64,000 bases of DNA from Peromyscus leucopus (GCF_004664715.2 NC_051068.1:12570298-12634297); one strand, 5' to 3'. Positions 19,551-30,649 are shown, counted from the stretch's first letter. The notes: a model not told the origin generated them from the letters alone. Numbers and translations are program-made.

Positions 19551-19740
19551 AGACAGGGTTTCTCTGTGTATCCAGGCTGTCCTGGAACTCACTCTGTAGA
19601 CCAGGCTGTCTTGGAACTCACTCTGTAGACAAGGCTGTCCTGGAACTCACTCTGTAGACCAGGCTGGCCTTGAACCCAAGAGATCTGCCTGATCTGCCTC
19701 CCAAGTGCTGGGATTAAAGGCCTGTGCCACCACTGCTGGC
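19551..19740 (-). repeat. B1 SINE with three tandem 29-bp units
   Basis: The unit AGGCTGTCCTGGAACTCACT... occurs at 19574-19602, 19603-19631 and 19632-19660 with 1-2 differences, inside a reverse-strand B1 that otherwise runs from the poly-T side (GACAGGGTTTCTCTG) to GTGCCACCACTGC. Confidence 0.88.
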
Positions 19741-19884
19741 TTCAAAATGATTTTAAAAGATTCAAGTTCTCCTGGCTAGCGAAGTGAGTAGCAATGAGCT
19801 AAACATGACTCCTGAACATCTCATATTGGAACTCTATCCTTTCCAATGAGATGGGTATGAGGTAAACAGGCCTTGGGAAGTGTC

Positions 19885-20215
19885 TCAGTTACTTTTCTAT
19901 TACTGTGACAAAACACCATGCAACCTATAAAACAAAGTGGTAAATTGGGCTTATGGTTTCAGAGTTGAGAGTCCGTCATGGCTGGGCAGTGTGGCAGTAA
20001 GCAGTAGGCACATTGGCTGTAGCAGCTGAGAGCTTACATCTTGAGCTGCAAGGATGAAGCAGAGAGCACAATGAGAATGAGAGAAAGTTTATGACACCTA
20101 TAAGCCTGCCCTATGGCATGTCCTCCAATAGAGCCACACCTCCTAATCACTCTCAAACATTCGACCAACTGGGGATGGGGGTGATATGTTGAACATTCTG
20201 GGTTTTAACCAGCCC
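19885..20215 (+). repeat. Rodent interspersed repeat, same superfamily as 17962-18335
   Basis: CAGTTACTTTTCTATTACTG then ACAAAACACCATG; internal GAGAGCTTACATCTTGAGCT and CACACCTCCTAATCACTCTC are typical of the family. Confidence 0.65.
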
Positions 20216-20467
20216 CCCTGCCCTCACTGGGCAGGATTGTTTTGTCTTGGAGGAAATTGTTAAACACCACCACCTCCCCAACCCTCACAGAGCAGATGGA
20301 GGGGTGTTCTAAGAAAATGGGTTGACTCTTTTTTAAACAAGGTCTAACTCTCTCGCCCTGGCCGACCTGTAGCTCACATGTGTAGAACAGGCTCTTCTTG
20401 AACTTGCCATGCTTCTCCTGTCTTCACATCCTGAACCTGGGGTGACAGGTATACACTGTCATTTATT

Positions 20468-20816
20468 TGTCAGCATTATTTACTGGGAGCGAGAAAGCAT
20501 GAGGTACAACGGAACCCACTATAAGAGTTTTTATTAAGGAAGGGAAAAGGTGGAGGTGGGTAGGCCTACCCAAAAGAAAGGTGCAGGAAGGTGTGTGTGG
20601 GGGGGTGCGTGCTACCTCTAGTGAGAGGGAGAGAGAGTAAGGAGCGAGGCCTGCTCTTATACGCATCTGCTCACACATGCGTATATGGGCTTACGTAGCT
20701 ACGCCACGCATGCACATAGAGTACATGATCACGCTGCCTGAAGTTTACGTGACCACACTGCGCACAGATTACATAGGACATAAGGCCCTCGAGTAAATTT
20801 TGTCTGACTGCTGACA
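20468..20816 (-). mobile_element. LTR with perfect 8-bp inverted ends, no matching TSD
   Basis: TGTCAGCA (20468-20475) and TGCTGACA (20809-20816) are exact inverted repeats bounding 349 bp. On the minus strand it reads as an LTR: CpG-bearing U3, TATA-like GTATAAGAGC, a CTCTCTCTC region and AATAAAA upstream of the 3' end. The architecture resembles IAP/ERV2 LTRs; family not assigned. Flanking 6-mers (TTTATT / GTATAT) do not match. Confidence 0.65.
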
Positions 20817-20890
20817 GTATATTTGCAGTCATGTGACTCTAGAAGTAGCTAGGAATAATGACATTCCACCCTTACTGTTATAAAAAGGGA

Positions 20891-21026
20891 GCCAGGTGGT
20901 GGCATATGCCTTTAATCCCAGCACTCAGGAGGCAGACAGATCTCTGAGTTCGAGGCCAGCCTGGTCTACAGAGCAAGATCCAGGACAGGCACCAAAACTA
21001 CACAGAGAAACTCTGTCTTGAAAAAC

Positions 21027-21065
<39 letters not shown>
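20891..21065 (+). repeat. B1 SINE with 37-nt poly-A tail
   Basis: GCCAGGTGGTGGCATATGCC start, full body, A tract 21029-21065. A long uninterrupted tail suggests a recent insertion. Confidence 0.88.
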
Positions 21066-21068
<3 letters not shown>

Positions 21069-21254
21069 AGGGGTAGCAGGTGAAAGGAAATGAGAGTGCC
21101 ATGTCTCTTGGAACTGCCAATGTTGTATTTTAAAGATGGCAGGAAGGAGTCACACCATACAACAGGACCCATGAAGGAAGTTTATTGAGGGGAAAGGAGT
21201 GAAGGGGCAGAGAAGGGAGCAGGGACTTGATAAGAGAAAGTAGGGTACCCTCTT
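21066..21254 (-). other. Unassigned LTR-like sequence before the L1
   Basis: The minus strand contains CCCCTCAATAAACTTCCTTC and a GGGTCCTGTTGTATGGTGTG segment, reminiscent of an LTR polyadenylation region. Boundaries and family unknown. Confidence 0.3.
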
Positions 21255-21586
21255 TCATCTATCTGGCAGAAATTAGTCCTGTGACCCTCACCCCAAGCCA
21301 CTGGAGCTCCAGGGACCAGGCAGCTACCTTTCCCTGCTCCCTCACCAAAAAAACCAACCCCTGTGAACCCAACAGCCACTGGAGCCATAAGCCCACCTTG
21401 CACCTATTGGGGACAGCTGCTCCCGGAGACAGAAGCCCCTAAGACCCATTGGACTAAGCTGCTCCCGGAGAAACAGAGCCCAACAGTACCGATTCGACCA
21501 AGAACTCCCAGTGGACCAAGACTATCAATTGGAACAAGAAAGGCACCCTCAGACACAGACACCACCTACACCGAGCAGAGGAAGAG

Positions 21587-22644
21587 ATGAGTAGACACCA
21601 CAGCAAAAATACAGGCAACAACATAAAGACCTATATGACAACATCAGAACCTAGTGATTCTACACCTGCAAGACCTGAACATACCAATGCAAAAGAAGCA
21701 GAAGAAATCAATCCTAAAAATGACTTTAAGAAGATGATAGAGGCCCTTAAAGAGGAAATGAAAAATTCCCTTAAAGAAATGGAAGAAAAAAACAAACAAA
21801 ACATTGGAAGAAATCAACGAAAGCCAAAAAAAAAAAAAAGCAATTAAACAGATGAAGGAAACAGTTCAAGATTTGAAAACTGAAATTGAGAAAATAAAGG
21901 AGACACAAACTGAAGAAATGCTGGAAATAGAAAATCTGACTAAATGATCAGGAACTACAGATGCAAACATAACCAACAGAATGCAAGAAATGGAACAGAG
22001 AAACTCTGACGTTGAAGACACAATAGAGAAAATCAGTCAAAGAAAACACTAAAGCCTAAAAAGTCTTAACATAAAACATCCAGGAAATTTGGGACACCAT
22101 GAAAAGACCAAACCTAAGAATAACAGGGTTAGAAGAAGGAAAAGAATACAAACTCAAAGGCACAGAAAATATACTCAACAAATCACAGAAGAAAACTTTC
22201 CCAAACTAAAGAAAGAAATACCTATGAAGATACAAGAAGCTTACAGAACACCAAATAGGCTAGATCCAAAAAAAAAAAAAGTCCCCTAGCCACATAATAA
22301 TCACAACACTAAACATACAGAACAAAAACAACAAAAAATATTAAGAGCTGCAAAAGAAAAAGGCCAAGTAACATCAGAATAACACCAGACTTCTCAATAG
22401 AGACTATGAAAGCAAGAAGGTCCTGGATGATGTTATGCAGACACTAAGAGACCACAGATGCCAACCCAGACTATTATATCCAACAAAACTCTCAATCACC
22501 ATAGGCGGAGTAAACAAAATATTCCAGGATAAAACCAGATTTAATCAATACCTGTCCACAAACCCAGCCCTACAGAAAGCACTAGAAGGAAAAATCAAAC
22601 CTAACGAAATTAAATACACACATGAAAACTCAGGCAATAGATAA
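21587..22644 (+). pseudogene. L1 ORF1 remnant (RNA-binding protein), disrupted
   Basis: Starts at ATG 21587 (MSRHHSKNTGNN...) with a Lys/Glu-rich coiled-coil region. An A13 run near 21825 is followed by loss of frame. Later pieces at 22089-22289 (EENFPKLKKEIPMKIQEAYR) and 22435-22644 (LRDHRCQPRLLYPTKLSI, ending after ALQKALEGK) match the RRM and C-terminal domains of rodent ORF1p. Several frameshifts and stops. Confidence 0.8.
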
Positions 22645-22699
22645 TGCCACACCAACAAATACCAAAGAAGGGAAACACAACACTACCACCAAAAAATAA

Positions 22700-25600
22700 C
22701 AGGAATTAACAATCACTGATCATTAACATCCATCAATATCAATGGATATTAATGGATATATTATTATCAATATCTCAACTCACCTATAACAGGCTAACAA
22801 TGGATACGAAAACAGGATCCATTATTCTGCTGCAACAAGAAATACACCTCAACCTCAGACAGACACCACTTCAGAGTAAAAGGCTGGGAAAAGGCTTTCC
22901 AATCAAATGGACCTAAGAAACAAGCTGGTGTAGCTATCCTAATATCTAATAAAATAGACTTCAAACTAAAATCAAAAGAGATCAGGAAGGACATTACATA
23001 TTTATCACGGAAAATCCACCAAGATGAAGTCTCAATTCTGAACATTTATGCCCCAAATACAAAGGCACCCATATTTGTAAAAGAAACATTTCTAAGGCTT
23101 AAATCGTACATCAAACCACACATTAGTAGTGGGAGATTTCAACACACCACTCTCACCAATGAACAGATCTACCAGACTGAAACTTAACAGAGAAATAAAG
23201 GACCTAACAGATGTTATGGCTCAAATGGACTTAATAGATATCTACAGAACATTCTACCCTAACACAAAAGAATATAACTTCTTCTCAGCACCCCATGGAA
23301 CCTTCTCAAAAATTGACTACATCTCAACAGATTAAAAAAACATGGGAATAACCTTCTGTATTTTATTGGACCACCATGCCTTAAAGTTAGATTTCAACAA
23401 CAACAAAAACTATAGAAAGCCTATAATCCCATGGAAACTGAAAAATGCTCAACTGAATCACCAATGGGTCAAGGAAGAAACAAAGAAAGAAATTAAAAGA
23501 TTTCCTAGAATTCAATGAAAATGAAAGTACAACATACCCAAATTTATGGGACACTATGAAAGCAGTGCTAAGAGGAAAATTCATAGCACTAAATGCTCAC
23601 ATAAAAAAGTTGGAGAAATCTCACATTAATCACTTAACAGCACACCTGAAAGCTCTAGAACAAAAAGAAAGAAACTCACCCAGGAGGAATAGACACCAGG
23701 AAATTTAATCAAACTAAGGGCTGAAATAAATGAAATAGAAACAAAGAAAACAATACAAAGAATCAATGAAACAAACAGTTGGTTCTTCGAAAAAAAAAAA
23801 AAATCAACAAGATAGACAAACCCCTATCCAAATTAACCAAAAGGCAGAGAGAGAGAGAGAGAATCCAAATTAGCAAAATTAGAAATGAAAAGGGAGATGT
23901 AACAACATACAACGAGGAAATCCAGAGAATCATCAGGTCATACTTCAAAAACCTGTACTCCGCAGAATTGGAAAATCTGAAAGAAATAGACAATTTTCTG
24001 CATATGTACCACATACCAAAGTTAAATCAACACCAGATAAACTATGTAAATAGACCAATAAACCCTAAGGAAATAGAAACAATCATTAAAAGTCTCCCAA
24101 CCAAAGAAAAGCTTAGGACCAGATGGTTTCAGTGCAGAATTCTACCAGATTTTCAAAGAAGTGCTGATTCCAATACTCTTCAAATTGTTCCACACAATAG
24201 AAACAGAAGGAATATTACCAAACTCTTTTTATGAGGCTACAGTTACCCTGATACCCAAACTACACAAAGATGCAACAAAGAAAGATTCTGTGGATATCAC
24301 TCTGTATAAATAAAACACTGCTTGGCCAGTAGCCAGACAAAAAGTATAGGTGGGACTAACAGAGAGGAGAATTGAGGGAACAGGAAGGCAGAAGAGGAGA
24401 CTATCTGCAGCTGCTGCCAAACAAGGAAGATGTAAGGTACCAGTAAGCCACGAGCCATGTGGCAAAGTATAGATTAATAAAAATGGGCTAAATATAAGAG
24501 TAAGAGCTAGACAATGATAGGCCTGAGCTAATGGCCAAACAGTTTAAATAATATAAGCGTCTGTGTGTTTATTTTATAAGTGGGCTGTCGGACTACTGGG
24601 GCTTGGCAGGACCAGAAGAGAAAACTCACCAGCTACAAATGGTGCCCAACGGGTTGGTGAGCTCACCAGCTACAGAAAGAGAACTACAGACCAATCGCCC
24701 TCATAAACATTGATGCAAAAATTCTCAACAAAATACTGGCAAACCGAATTCAAGAACACATCAAGAAAATTATCCACTGACCAAGTAGGCTTCATCCCAG
24801 GGATGCAAGAATAGTTCAACACACGAAAATCTGTCAATGTAATACACCATATCAACAAACTGAAAGGAAAAAAAAACACATGATAATCTCATTAGATGCT
24901 GAAAAAGCCTTTGACAAAATCCAACACCTCTTCATGATAAAGGTCTTAGAGAGATCAGGAATACAAGGAACACACCTAAACATAAAAGCCAACAGCCACC
25001 ATCAAATTAAACAGAGAAACTCAAAGCAATTCCTCTAAAATCAGGAACAAGACAAGGCTGTCCACTCTCCCCATATTTATTCAATACAGTACTTGAAGTT
25101 CTAGCTAGAGCAATAAGACAAAAGGAGATCAAAGGGATATAAATTGGAAAGGAAGAAGTCAAACTTTCACTATTTGCAGATGATATGATATTATACATAA
25201 GTGACCACAAAAATTCTACCAGGGAACTCCTAACAGCTGATAAACTCCTTCAGTAAAGTGCAGGATACAAGATCAACTCAAAAAAATTAGTAGCCCTCCT
25301 ATACACAAATGATAAAAGGGCTGAGAAAGAAGTCAGAGAAACATCACCCTTTACAATAGCCACAAATAATATAAAATACCTTGGGGTAACACTAACTAAA
25401 CAAGTGAAGGACCTGTATGATAAGAACTTTAAGTCTCTGAAGAAACTGAAGAAGGTATCAGAAAATGGAAAGATCTCCCATGCTCATGGATAGGTAAGAT
25501 TAACATAGTAAAAATGGCAATCTTACCAAAAGCAATCTACAGACTCAATGCAATCCCCATCAAAATTCCAACACAATTCTTCACAGACTTGGAAAGAACA

Positions 25601-26877
25601 ATACTCAACTTCATATGGAAAAAACAAAAAACCCAGGATAGCTAAAAGAATCCTGTACAATAAAGCAACTTCTGGAGGCATCACCATCCCTGACTTCAAG
25701 CTCTACTATAGAGCTATAATAATAAAAACAGCTTGGTACTGGCAAAAAAAAACCGACATGTGGACCAATGGAATTGAATTGAAGACCCTGACATTTAATC
25801 CACACACATATGAACACCTGATTTTTGACAAAGAAGCCAAAACCATACAATGGAAAAAAGAAAGTATCTTCAACAAATGGTGCTGGCATAATTGGATGTC
25901 ACCATGTAAAAGATTGCAAATAGATCCATATCTATCACCATGCACAAAACTCAAGCCCAAGAGGATCAAAGACCTCATCATAAATCCAGTTACATTGAAC
26001 TTGATAGAAGAGCAAGTAGGAAGTACTCTTGAATGCATTGGCACAGGAGATCACTTTCGAAATATAACACTAGCAGAACAGACACTGAAAGCAACAATTG
26101 ATAAATGGGACCTCTTAAAACTGAGAAGCTTTTGTAGGGCAAAAGACAAGACAAAAAGACAGCCAACAAAATGGGAAAAGATCTTCACCAAACCCCCATC
26201 TGACAGAGGACTGATCTCCAAAAGTATATAAAGAACTCAAGAAACTAGACATCAAAATACTGAAAAATTCAATTAAAAAATGGGCTATAGAGCTAAGCAG
26301 AATTCTCAAAAGAATCACAAATGGCTGAAAGACATTTAAGGAAATGCTCAACATCCTTAGTCATCAGAGAAATGCAAATCAAAACGACTCTGAGATACCA
26401 ACTTACACCTGTCAGAATAGCTATGATCAAAAACACTAATGACAGTCTATGTAGGAGAGGATGCAGAGCAAGGGGAACACTCTTCCACTGTTGGTGGGAG
26501 TGCAAACTTGTACAATCACTTTGGAAATCAGTGTGGCGGTTTCTCAGAAAATTGGGAATCGATCTACCTCAAGACCCAGCCATACCACTCTTGGGCATAT
26601 ACCCAAGGAATGCTCAATCATACCACAAAGATACACGTTCATAGCAGCATTATTCGTAATAGCCAGATCCTGGAAACAACCTAGATGCCTGTCAACTGAA
26701 GAATGGATAAAGAAAATGTGATACATATATACAATGGAGTACTACTCAGCAGAGAAAAACAATGACATCATGAAATTTGCAGGCAAATGGATGGAACTAG
26801 AAAATATCACCCTGAGTATGGTAACCCAGACTCAGAAGGACAAACATAGTATGTACTCACTCATAAGTGGATACTAG
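22700..26877 (+). pseudogene. L1 ORF2 remnant (endonuclease-reverse transcriptase), disrupted
   Basis: Endonuclease-like fragment at about 22750-23340 ([20 protein letters not shown]). Reverse-transcriptase core with FADDM at 25173-25187. C-terminal pieces at 25548-26231 and 26321-26644 ([19 protein letters not shown]), ending at TAG 26875-26877 after LISGY. Split by the LTR at 24286-24674 and by many stops and frameshifts. A GA microsatellite lies near 23848-23862. Confidence 0.82.
24286..24674 (+). mobile_element. LTR + primer-binding-site stub + LTR end, inserted in L1 ORF2 (TSD GAAAGA)
   Basis: GAAAGA at 24280-24285 and 24675-24680 flanks the element. The LTR (24286-24637) belongs to the 8382-8748 family and ends CACCAGCTACA. 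Then AA and TGGTGCCCAACG (24640-24651), close to the tRNA-Lys-type PBS TGGCGCCCAACG. A second LTR end (GAGCTCACCAGCTACA, to 24674) follows before the TSD. No coding region. Confidence 0.85.
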
Positions 26878-27301
26878 ATAGGGACACTAGGACAACTGTG
26901 GCTTATAATAAATTTTGGTTTTGCTCAATCACTGGGCAAGCTTTAGCGAAACATTTCACTATTAGGGTAAGAATATATACCACATCAAGCTGATGAAAGA
27001 ATATGCTGGCTGTACTTTCAGGAGGTGAGGCCAAAATCTTTTTAGATTATGGATTAGCCTCTAGAAAAATGTCTGCCGTAAATCAAACAGTGAAGGGGAA
27101 GATGAATAAGAATCTCACACAACTTAAGTAAAACATAGCTCTCTGAACAGATGAAGATAGGTTTCTTCTGTATCCCAGAATCTAATCAATATTTATATGT
27201 GTAATTCAGCTATCATTTGACTTAAAAGGGCCTATTGGGAAATGTTATCATTTATACTATTTTCTACAGAGAAAATAATTTACTGTTTAAAATAACCCTG
27301 G

Positions 27302-27384
27302 GGGGTTGGGGATTTAGCTCAGTGGTAAAGCGCTTTCCTAGCAAGCACAAGGCCCTGGGTTCAGTCCTCAGCTCTGAAAAAAAT
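27302..27384 (+). repeat. ID SINE (tRNA-Ala/BC1-like), 13-bp TSD
   Basis: GGGTTGGGGATTTAGCTCAG start, a Pol III A-box-like region, box B GGGTTCAGTCC and an A-rich tail. Near the ID consensus. AAAATAACCCTGG flanks it at 27289-27301 and 27385-27397. Copies this close to consensus are relatively young. Confidence 0.92.
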
Positions 27385-28139
27385 AAAATAACCCTGGACT
27401 TTTGGATTATAATCTGTTTTTATGTCTAAGCTATCTGTGTATTATATTCTCCTGCAGTTATACATAAAATGCTTTTACATTTAAAAAAAAAAAAGGACCA
27501 ATACTTTAAAAAAAAAGAAATTCACCCCATTTCTATTCAATAGGTTATAAGCATTTCAGTAGAAATTGCATTAAGGTCTGGCAAAACGGCTCAGTGGCCT
27601 CTGACCTCCATGTGGGCTGGACTGACCAGTCAGTTAGTTAGAAGGCTTTAAGAGCAGAACACAGGAAGAAATTGCCTCATTGTTCATGCATGCTCAAGAG
27701 TCTCCATTCTTCCTTTTCTGATATTTTAGCCAGTGTAGGTGCTTTCCGTGCCCATAAAACATTCCTTAAAATAAAGATCTTAGCTTCTGTACCACAACTG
27801 AACCACACAGCAGCACTTCTACAGCAAAGCATGAGACTGCTCTTGCTTAGTTTTAGATCTTTATTGGAAATAAATTTTGTCTTTAGTTTTTGAGACAGGT
27901 CTCTATTCCAGTCTGGCCTACCCCTTAAGGCAATCCTCCTGGCTTCCCTTCCCAGATGCTGGGGTCAGTGAGCTACCATACCCAGCTTTTTTTTTCATTT
28001 CATCATCCAGATGATGGTCTCACTATATTCCCCACAGAGTTAGAACTCCTGGGCTTGAGAATCCTTTCTGCTTCAGGCTCCTAGTAGCTACTGCTACAGG
28101 CATGCACCTCTCTTCCCCATTCTGGAAAAGACTTTTGCT

Positions 28140-28215
28140 ACAGGGCTAGGCATGTAGCTCAGAGGTAGAGGCTTGATGCATGAGACTTTGGGTTCAATCT
28201 CTAGCACTGTTTAAA
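28140..28215 (+). repeat. Old ID-like SINE
   Basis: AGGGCTAGGCATGTAGCTCA with box-B-like GGGTTCAATCTC; diverged. Confidence 0.65.
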
Positions 28216-28514
28216 GATAAGAAAGCATTGTGTGGTATCTCTTTATAGCCAAAGTGACCTGGGAAAATATAAATCATCATTTGGGAAGCTCCCATCATCT
28301 AGTCAGCCAGAACTAAAATGAGACCTTGTCTCCATGCAAACAAACAAACATCAAATTTTGTTATTCTCTGGGCCAAAAGTTTTTCATTACACTTAATCGA
28401 AATTTCTGCAGGATGTGGTGGAGCACACACATTTATAAAACCAACCCTTAGCAGATTTCAGAATTTCAAGTTTAAGGCCCATCTGGGCTACACAGTGAGT
28501 CCTTGTCTTAAAGA

Positions 28515-29149
28515 AATTCATACTTCTGATCTTAGCTTTTATGATTCTACACCCGCCTTCCTTCCACCATTTATTTCTCTCACCCTCTTCTTTTCTACAC
28601 TCCACCATGCTAGTCTTTCATTTCATCCACCTTACCACTGTCCTTTCTATTAGTCTTTGGGCAGTTTTCCTCCAGATATTCTCAGTAAGAGTCTGGAAAA
28701 AACATGAGAAATGACACCCTAGTCGGCTCCACCTTACTCCTTTTTCTTCTGATACTCTATTCCATTGCCCTGATTTTTTCCCCATTAACAGCAAGCACAG
28801 TCTGAAATTATCTCATCCATTGTATTTGCTTGATAGTCACCTATCCAAGAGAACCATGGTATTTATTTATCCAGCTCTTTTAGCTGTCCATCAGTGTCCT
28901 AAGCACTTTACATGCTAACCCATTCACTGTTCCATAACTCATAAAGTAGACATTTTTAGTATTTTATAGATGAGATACCTGTCATTTACAGAGATGAAAT
29001 AGCTTCCCTTGCAAAAGCATCTCATTTGCTAACTCTGGAAAGGACACATGCCGTGGAAGCTCTCCTGGGAGGTGGACCATGTAGACTCTTGGGCTTCACC
29101 CTTGACCAATGAATCAAAATCAACAGCTTAACAAAATTTCCAAGTGATT

Positions 29150-29150
<1 letters not shown>
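28515..29150. other. Intergenic upstream of Mfn1, no feature recognised
   Basis: Unique sequence with a pyrimidine-rich part (28550-28650). No exon evidence. Confidence 0.55.
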
Positions 29151-29151
<1 letters not shown>

Positions 29152-29182
<31 letters not shown>

Positions 29183-29312
29183 CCCCACGGCAGGGTTTCT
29201 CCGCGTAGCAGCTCTGGCTGTTCTGGAACTCACTCTGTAGAGGTTGGCCTCAAATGCAGAGATCTGCCTGCCTCGGCCTCCCGATTAAAGGCGTGCACCA
29301 CCACGCCCGGTC
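29152..29312 (-). repeat. B1 SINE with 29-nt poly-T, 300 bp upstream of the Mfn1 CpG island
   Basis: T run 29152-29180, then GGCAGGGTTTCTCCGCGTAG to GCACCACCACGCCCGG, with an intact-looking 5' end and several CpGs. Nearest repeat to the Mfn1 promoter. Confidence 0.87.
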
Positions 29313-29599
29313 TTTAAGGTGATTCCTAACAAAGTGTAAGTCCTGGACAAGTTAACTCCCAAGTAACACCTTTCACACCCAACCCCAGGATACCAAATCA
29401 AGAGCAGAGCAATGAAGTCAAAAGTTTGGACTTTCCCGGTTAGCTTGATAAACACGCATCTCTGTGGTTTTGGGACCTCCTCGCCCCCCACCCCAACTTC
29501 GCACCCTACACCCTAAGACAACCACAGGCATCCTAGGCTCCGCTGAGCTTTGAAAACTTTGAAGGGAAAAACGAAGGGAAGGAGTTGTAAGGTAGAAGG

Positions 29600-30010
29600 G
29601 AAAGCGGTTAAAGCTTCTGCTTACGAGTCCATGCCCATAACAAACCTCGCCTTCTGCCCTGAAGGAAAATGGCACCCGGAATAGATGCAGTTCCGGTCTC
29701 GGAGTAACAGCCAATAGGAGAGGCGAGGAACCGGAAGTAGCCGCCACACAGCCCCTCCTTTGGGCGCCTCCCCTCTCTCGGGAGGATGAGACAGCCCGGG
29801 GGCCGTGGCGGAGCTGTGGTTGCTGGGTGACCGTCGGAGCCGGGACGGAGTGAGTGTCCGCTGGCGGGTGGGGACGCCCGGGATGACCTTCGAGCTCCGG
29901 ACAGGCGGAGCGAGGGCGCCCTGACCGGCTGGGGCGGCGGGCCGGGCGGGAGCCTCGGGCGGCCTGTCCAGGTAGGAGTCCACCCGGCCGGGCCAGCTCA
30001 CGGCCCACGC
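29600..30010 (+). promoter_or_regulatory. Mfn1: Mfn1 CpG-island promoter
   Basis: GC- and CpG-rich block isolated in AT-rich surroundings, upstream of the Mfn1 ATG exon. It has a CCAAT box at 29711-29715, an ETS/GABP (NRF-2)-type site ACCGGAAGTA at 29730-29739, an opposed TTCCGG at 29691-29696, and GC-rich Sp1-like stretches, but no TATA box. ETS/GABP sites are frequent in promoters of nuclear genes for mitochondrial proteins, which fits Mfn1. No divergent gene was recognised on the other strand; the long reverse frames are GC-composition artefacts. Confidence 0.7.
29760..29971 (+). other. Mfn1: Mfn1 noncoding first exon (approximate, two candidate donors)
   Basis: The first coding exon begins with an acceptor and only 7 nt of leader, so an upstream noncoding exon must exist. 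Two good donors lie in the CpG island: ACGGA|gtgagt (GT 29850-29851) and TCCAG|gtaggag (GT 29972-29973). The start of the exon is a guess from the position of the CCAAT and ETS sites. Confidence 0.45.
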
Positions 30011-30534
30011 GGCTTCCTCTCCCCACGCACCTCCTCCGCGCCGTCAGTTCTGGAGGGATCTACCCTCCTGGTGGCCAGGGCGCTTCATTTCACGCACACC
30101 GGGGTTAGTGTGTGGTTGTCTTTGGTGTCTTTTCATAAGAAGCTTCCAGGTACAACGTCTTGATTGTTATTTTAAATTTAACATTCCTTAAAGTTTGGGG
30201 ACTTCGGCTAGAAGCCGTCATGCCTCCTTTAAGTCTTGAATCCTTAATTGTGATGAAAGCTGTTGCTTTCTCAGTGTCTGTACTTCACTGTGACCTGGGA
30301 ATTTTACTTTGTTTTCTACACCGTCAATTGGGAAAGTTAATAACTTAGTTATGGCTTGAGATCTTGGCTTCCTCTCCCTAACCCAGTTCCCTGATGTGCT
30401 TAAGAGTCACACGCAACCGCAGCTTAGCTACAATAGTTTCATCTTCACTCAAGGGAAATAAAGTAGGAAATGCAACCAACATTTCTGTCATTAGCCTTTA
30501 CGGATTTTATATTATTTATTTACATATTCATTTT

Positions 30535-30599
30535 TCCAGAACCAAGGAATAAACCTTCACAGGTCTCACATTCCAGGTAAGTGCTTTACCACTGAGCCA

Positions 30600-30600
<1 letters not shown>
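30535..30600 (-). repeat. ID-like fragment beside a (CA)n tract
   Basis: The reverse complement reads GTGGCTCAGTGGTAAAGCAC; 5' of the microsatellite at 30602. Confidence 0.65.

Positions 30601-30601
<1 letters not shown>

Positions 30602-30647
<46 letters not shown>
30602..30647. repeat. (CA)n microsatellite
   Basis: About 23 CA units, 630 bp downstream of the Mfn1 CpG island in the first intron. Confidence 0.97.

Positions 30648-30649
<2 letters not shown>

Larger units (their letters stand above)
21255..26895 (+). mobile_element. Degenerate near-full-length LINE-1 (Lx/L1-type), interrupted by an LTR
   Basis: Order is 5' UTR-like sequence with repeated CTGCTCCCGGAGA (21255-21586), ORF1 remnant, spacer, ORF2 remnant, then a short tail. 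Stops and frameshifts occur throughout, so it cannot encode functional protein. No terminal poly-A follows ORF2 and the 3' UTR appears to be missing. The L1 frame continues across the LTR at 24286-24674 once one TSD copy is removed. It lies between Znf639 and Mfn1 on their strand. Confidence 0.85.

Noticed and set aside
25548..26231. 227-codon open frame as an active reverse transcriptase
   Set aside because: It is only the C-terminal part of L1 ORF2; upstream ORF2 and ORF1 are frameshifted and interrupted by an LTR.
27302..27384. Functional tRNA gene
   Set aside because: It has tRNA-like boxes but an A-rich tail and flanking duplication, so it is an ID SINE.
29418..30026. 202-codon reverse open frame over the Mfn1 promoter
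   Set aside because: Arg/Pro/Ser-rich translation of CpG-island DNA without a domain; no splice or promoter evidence for a divergent gene.
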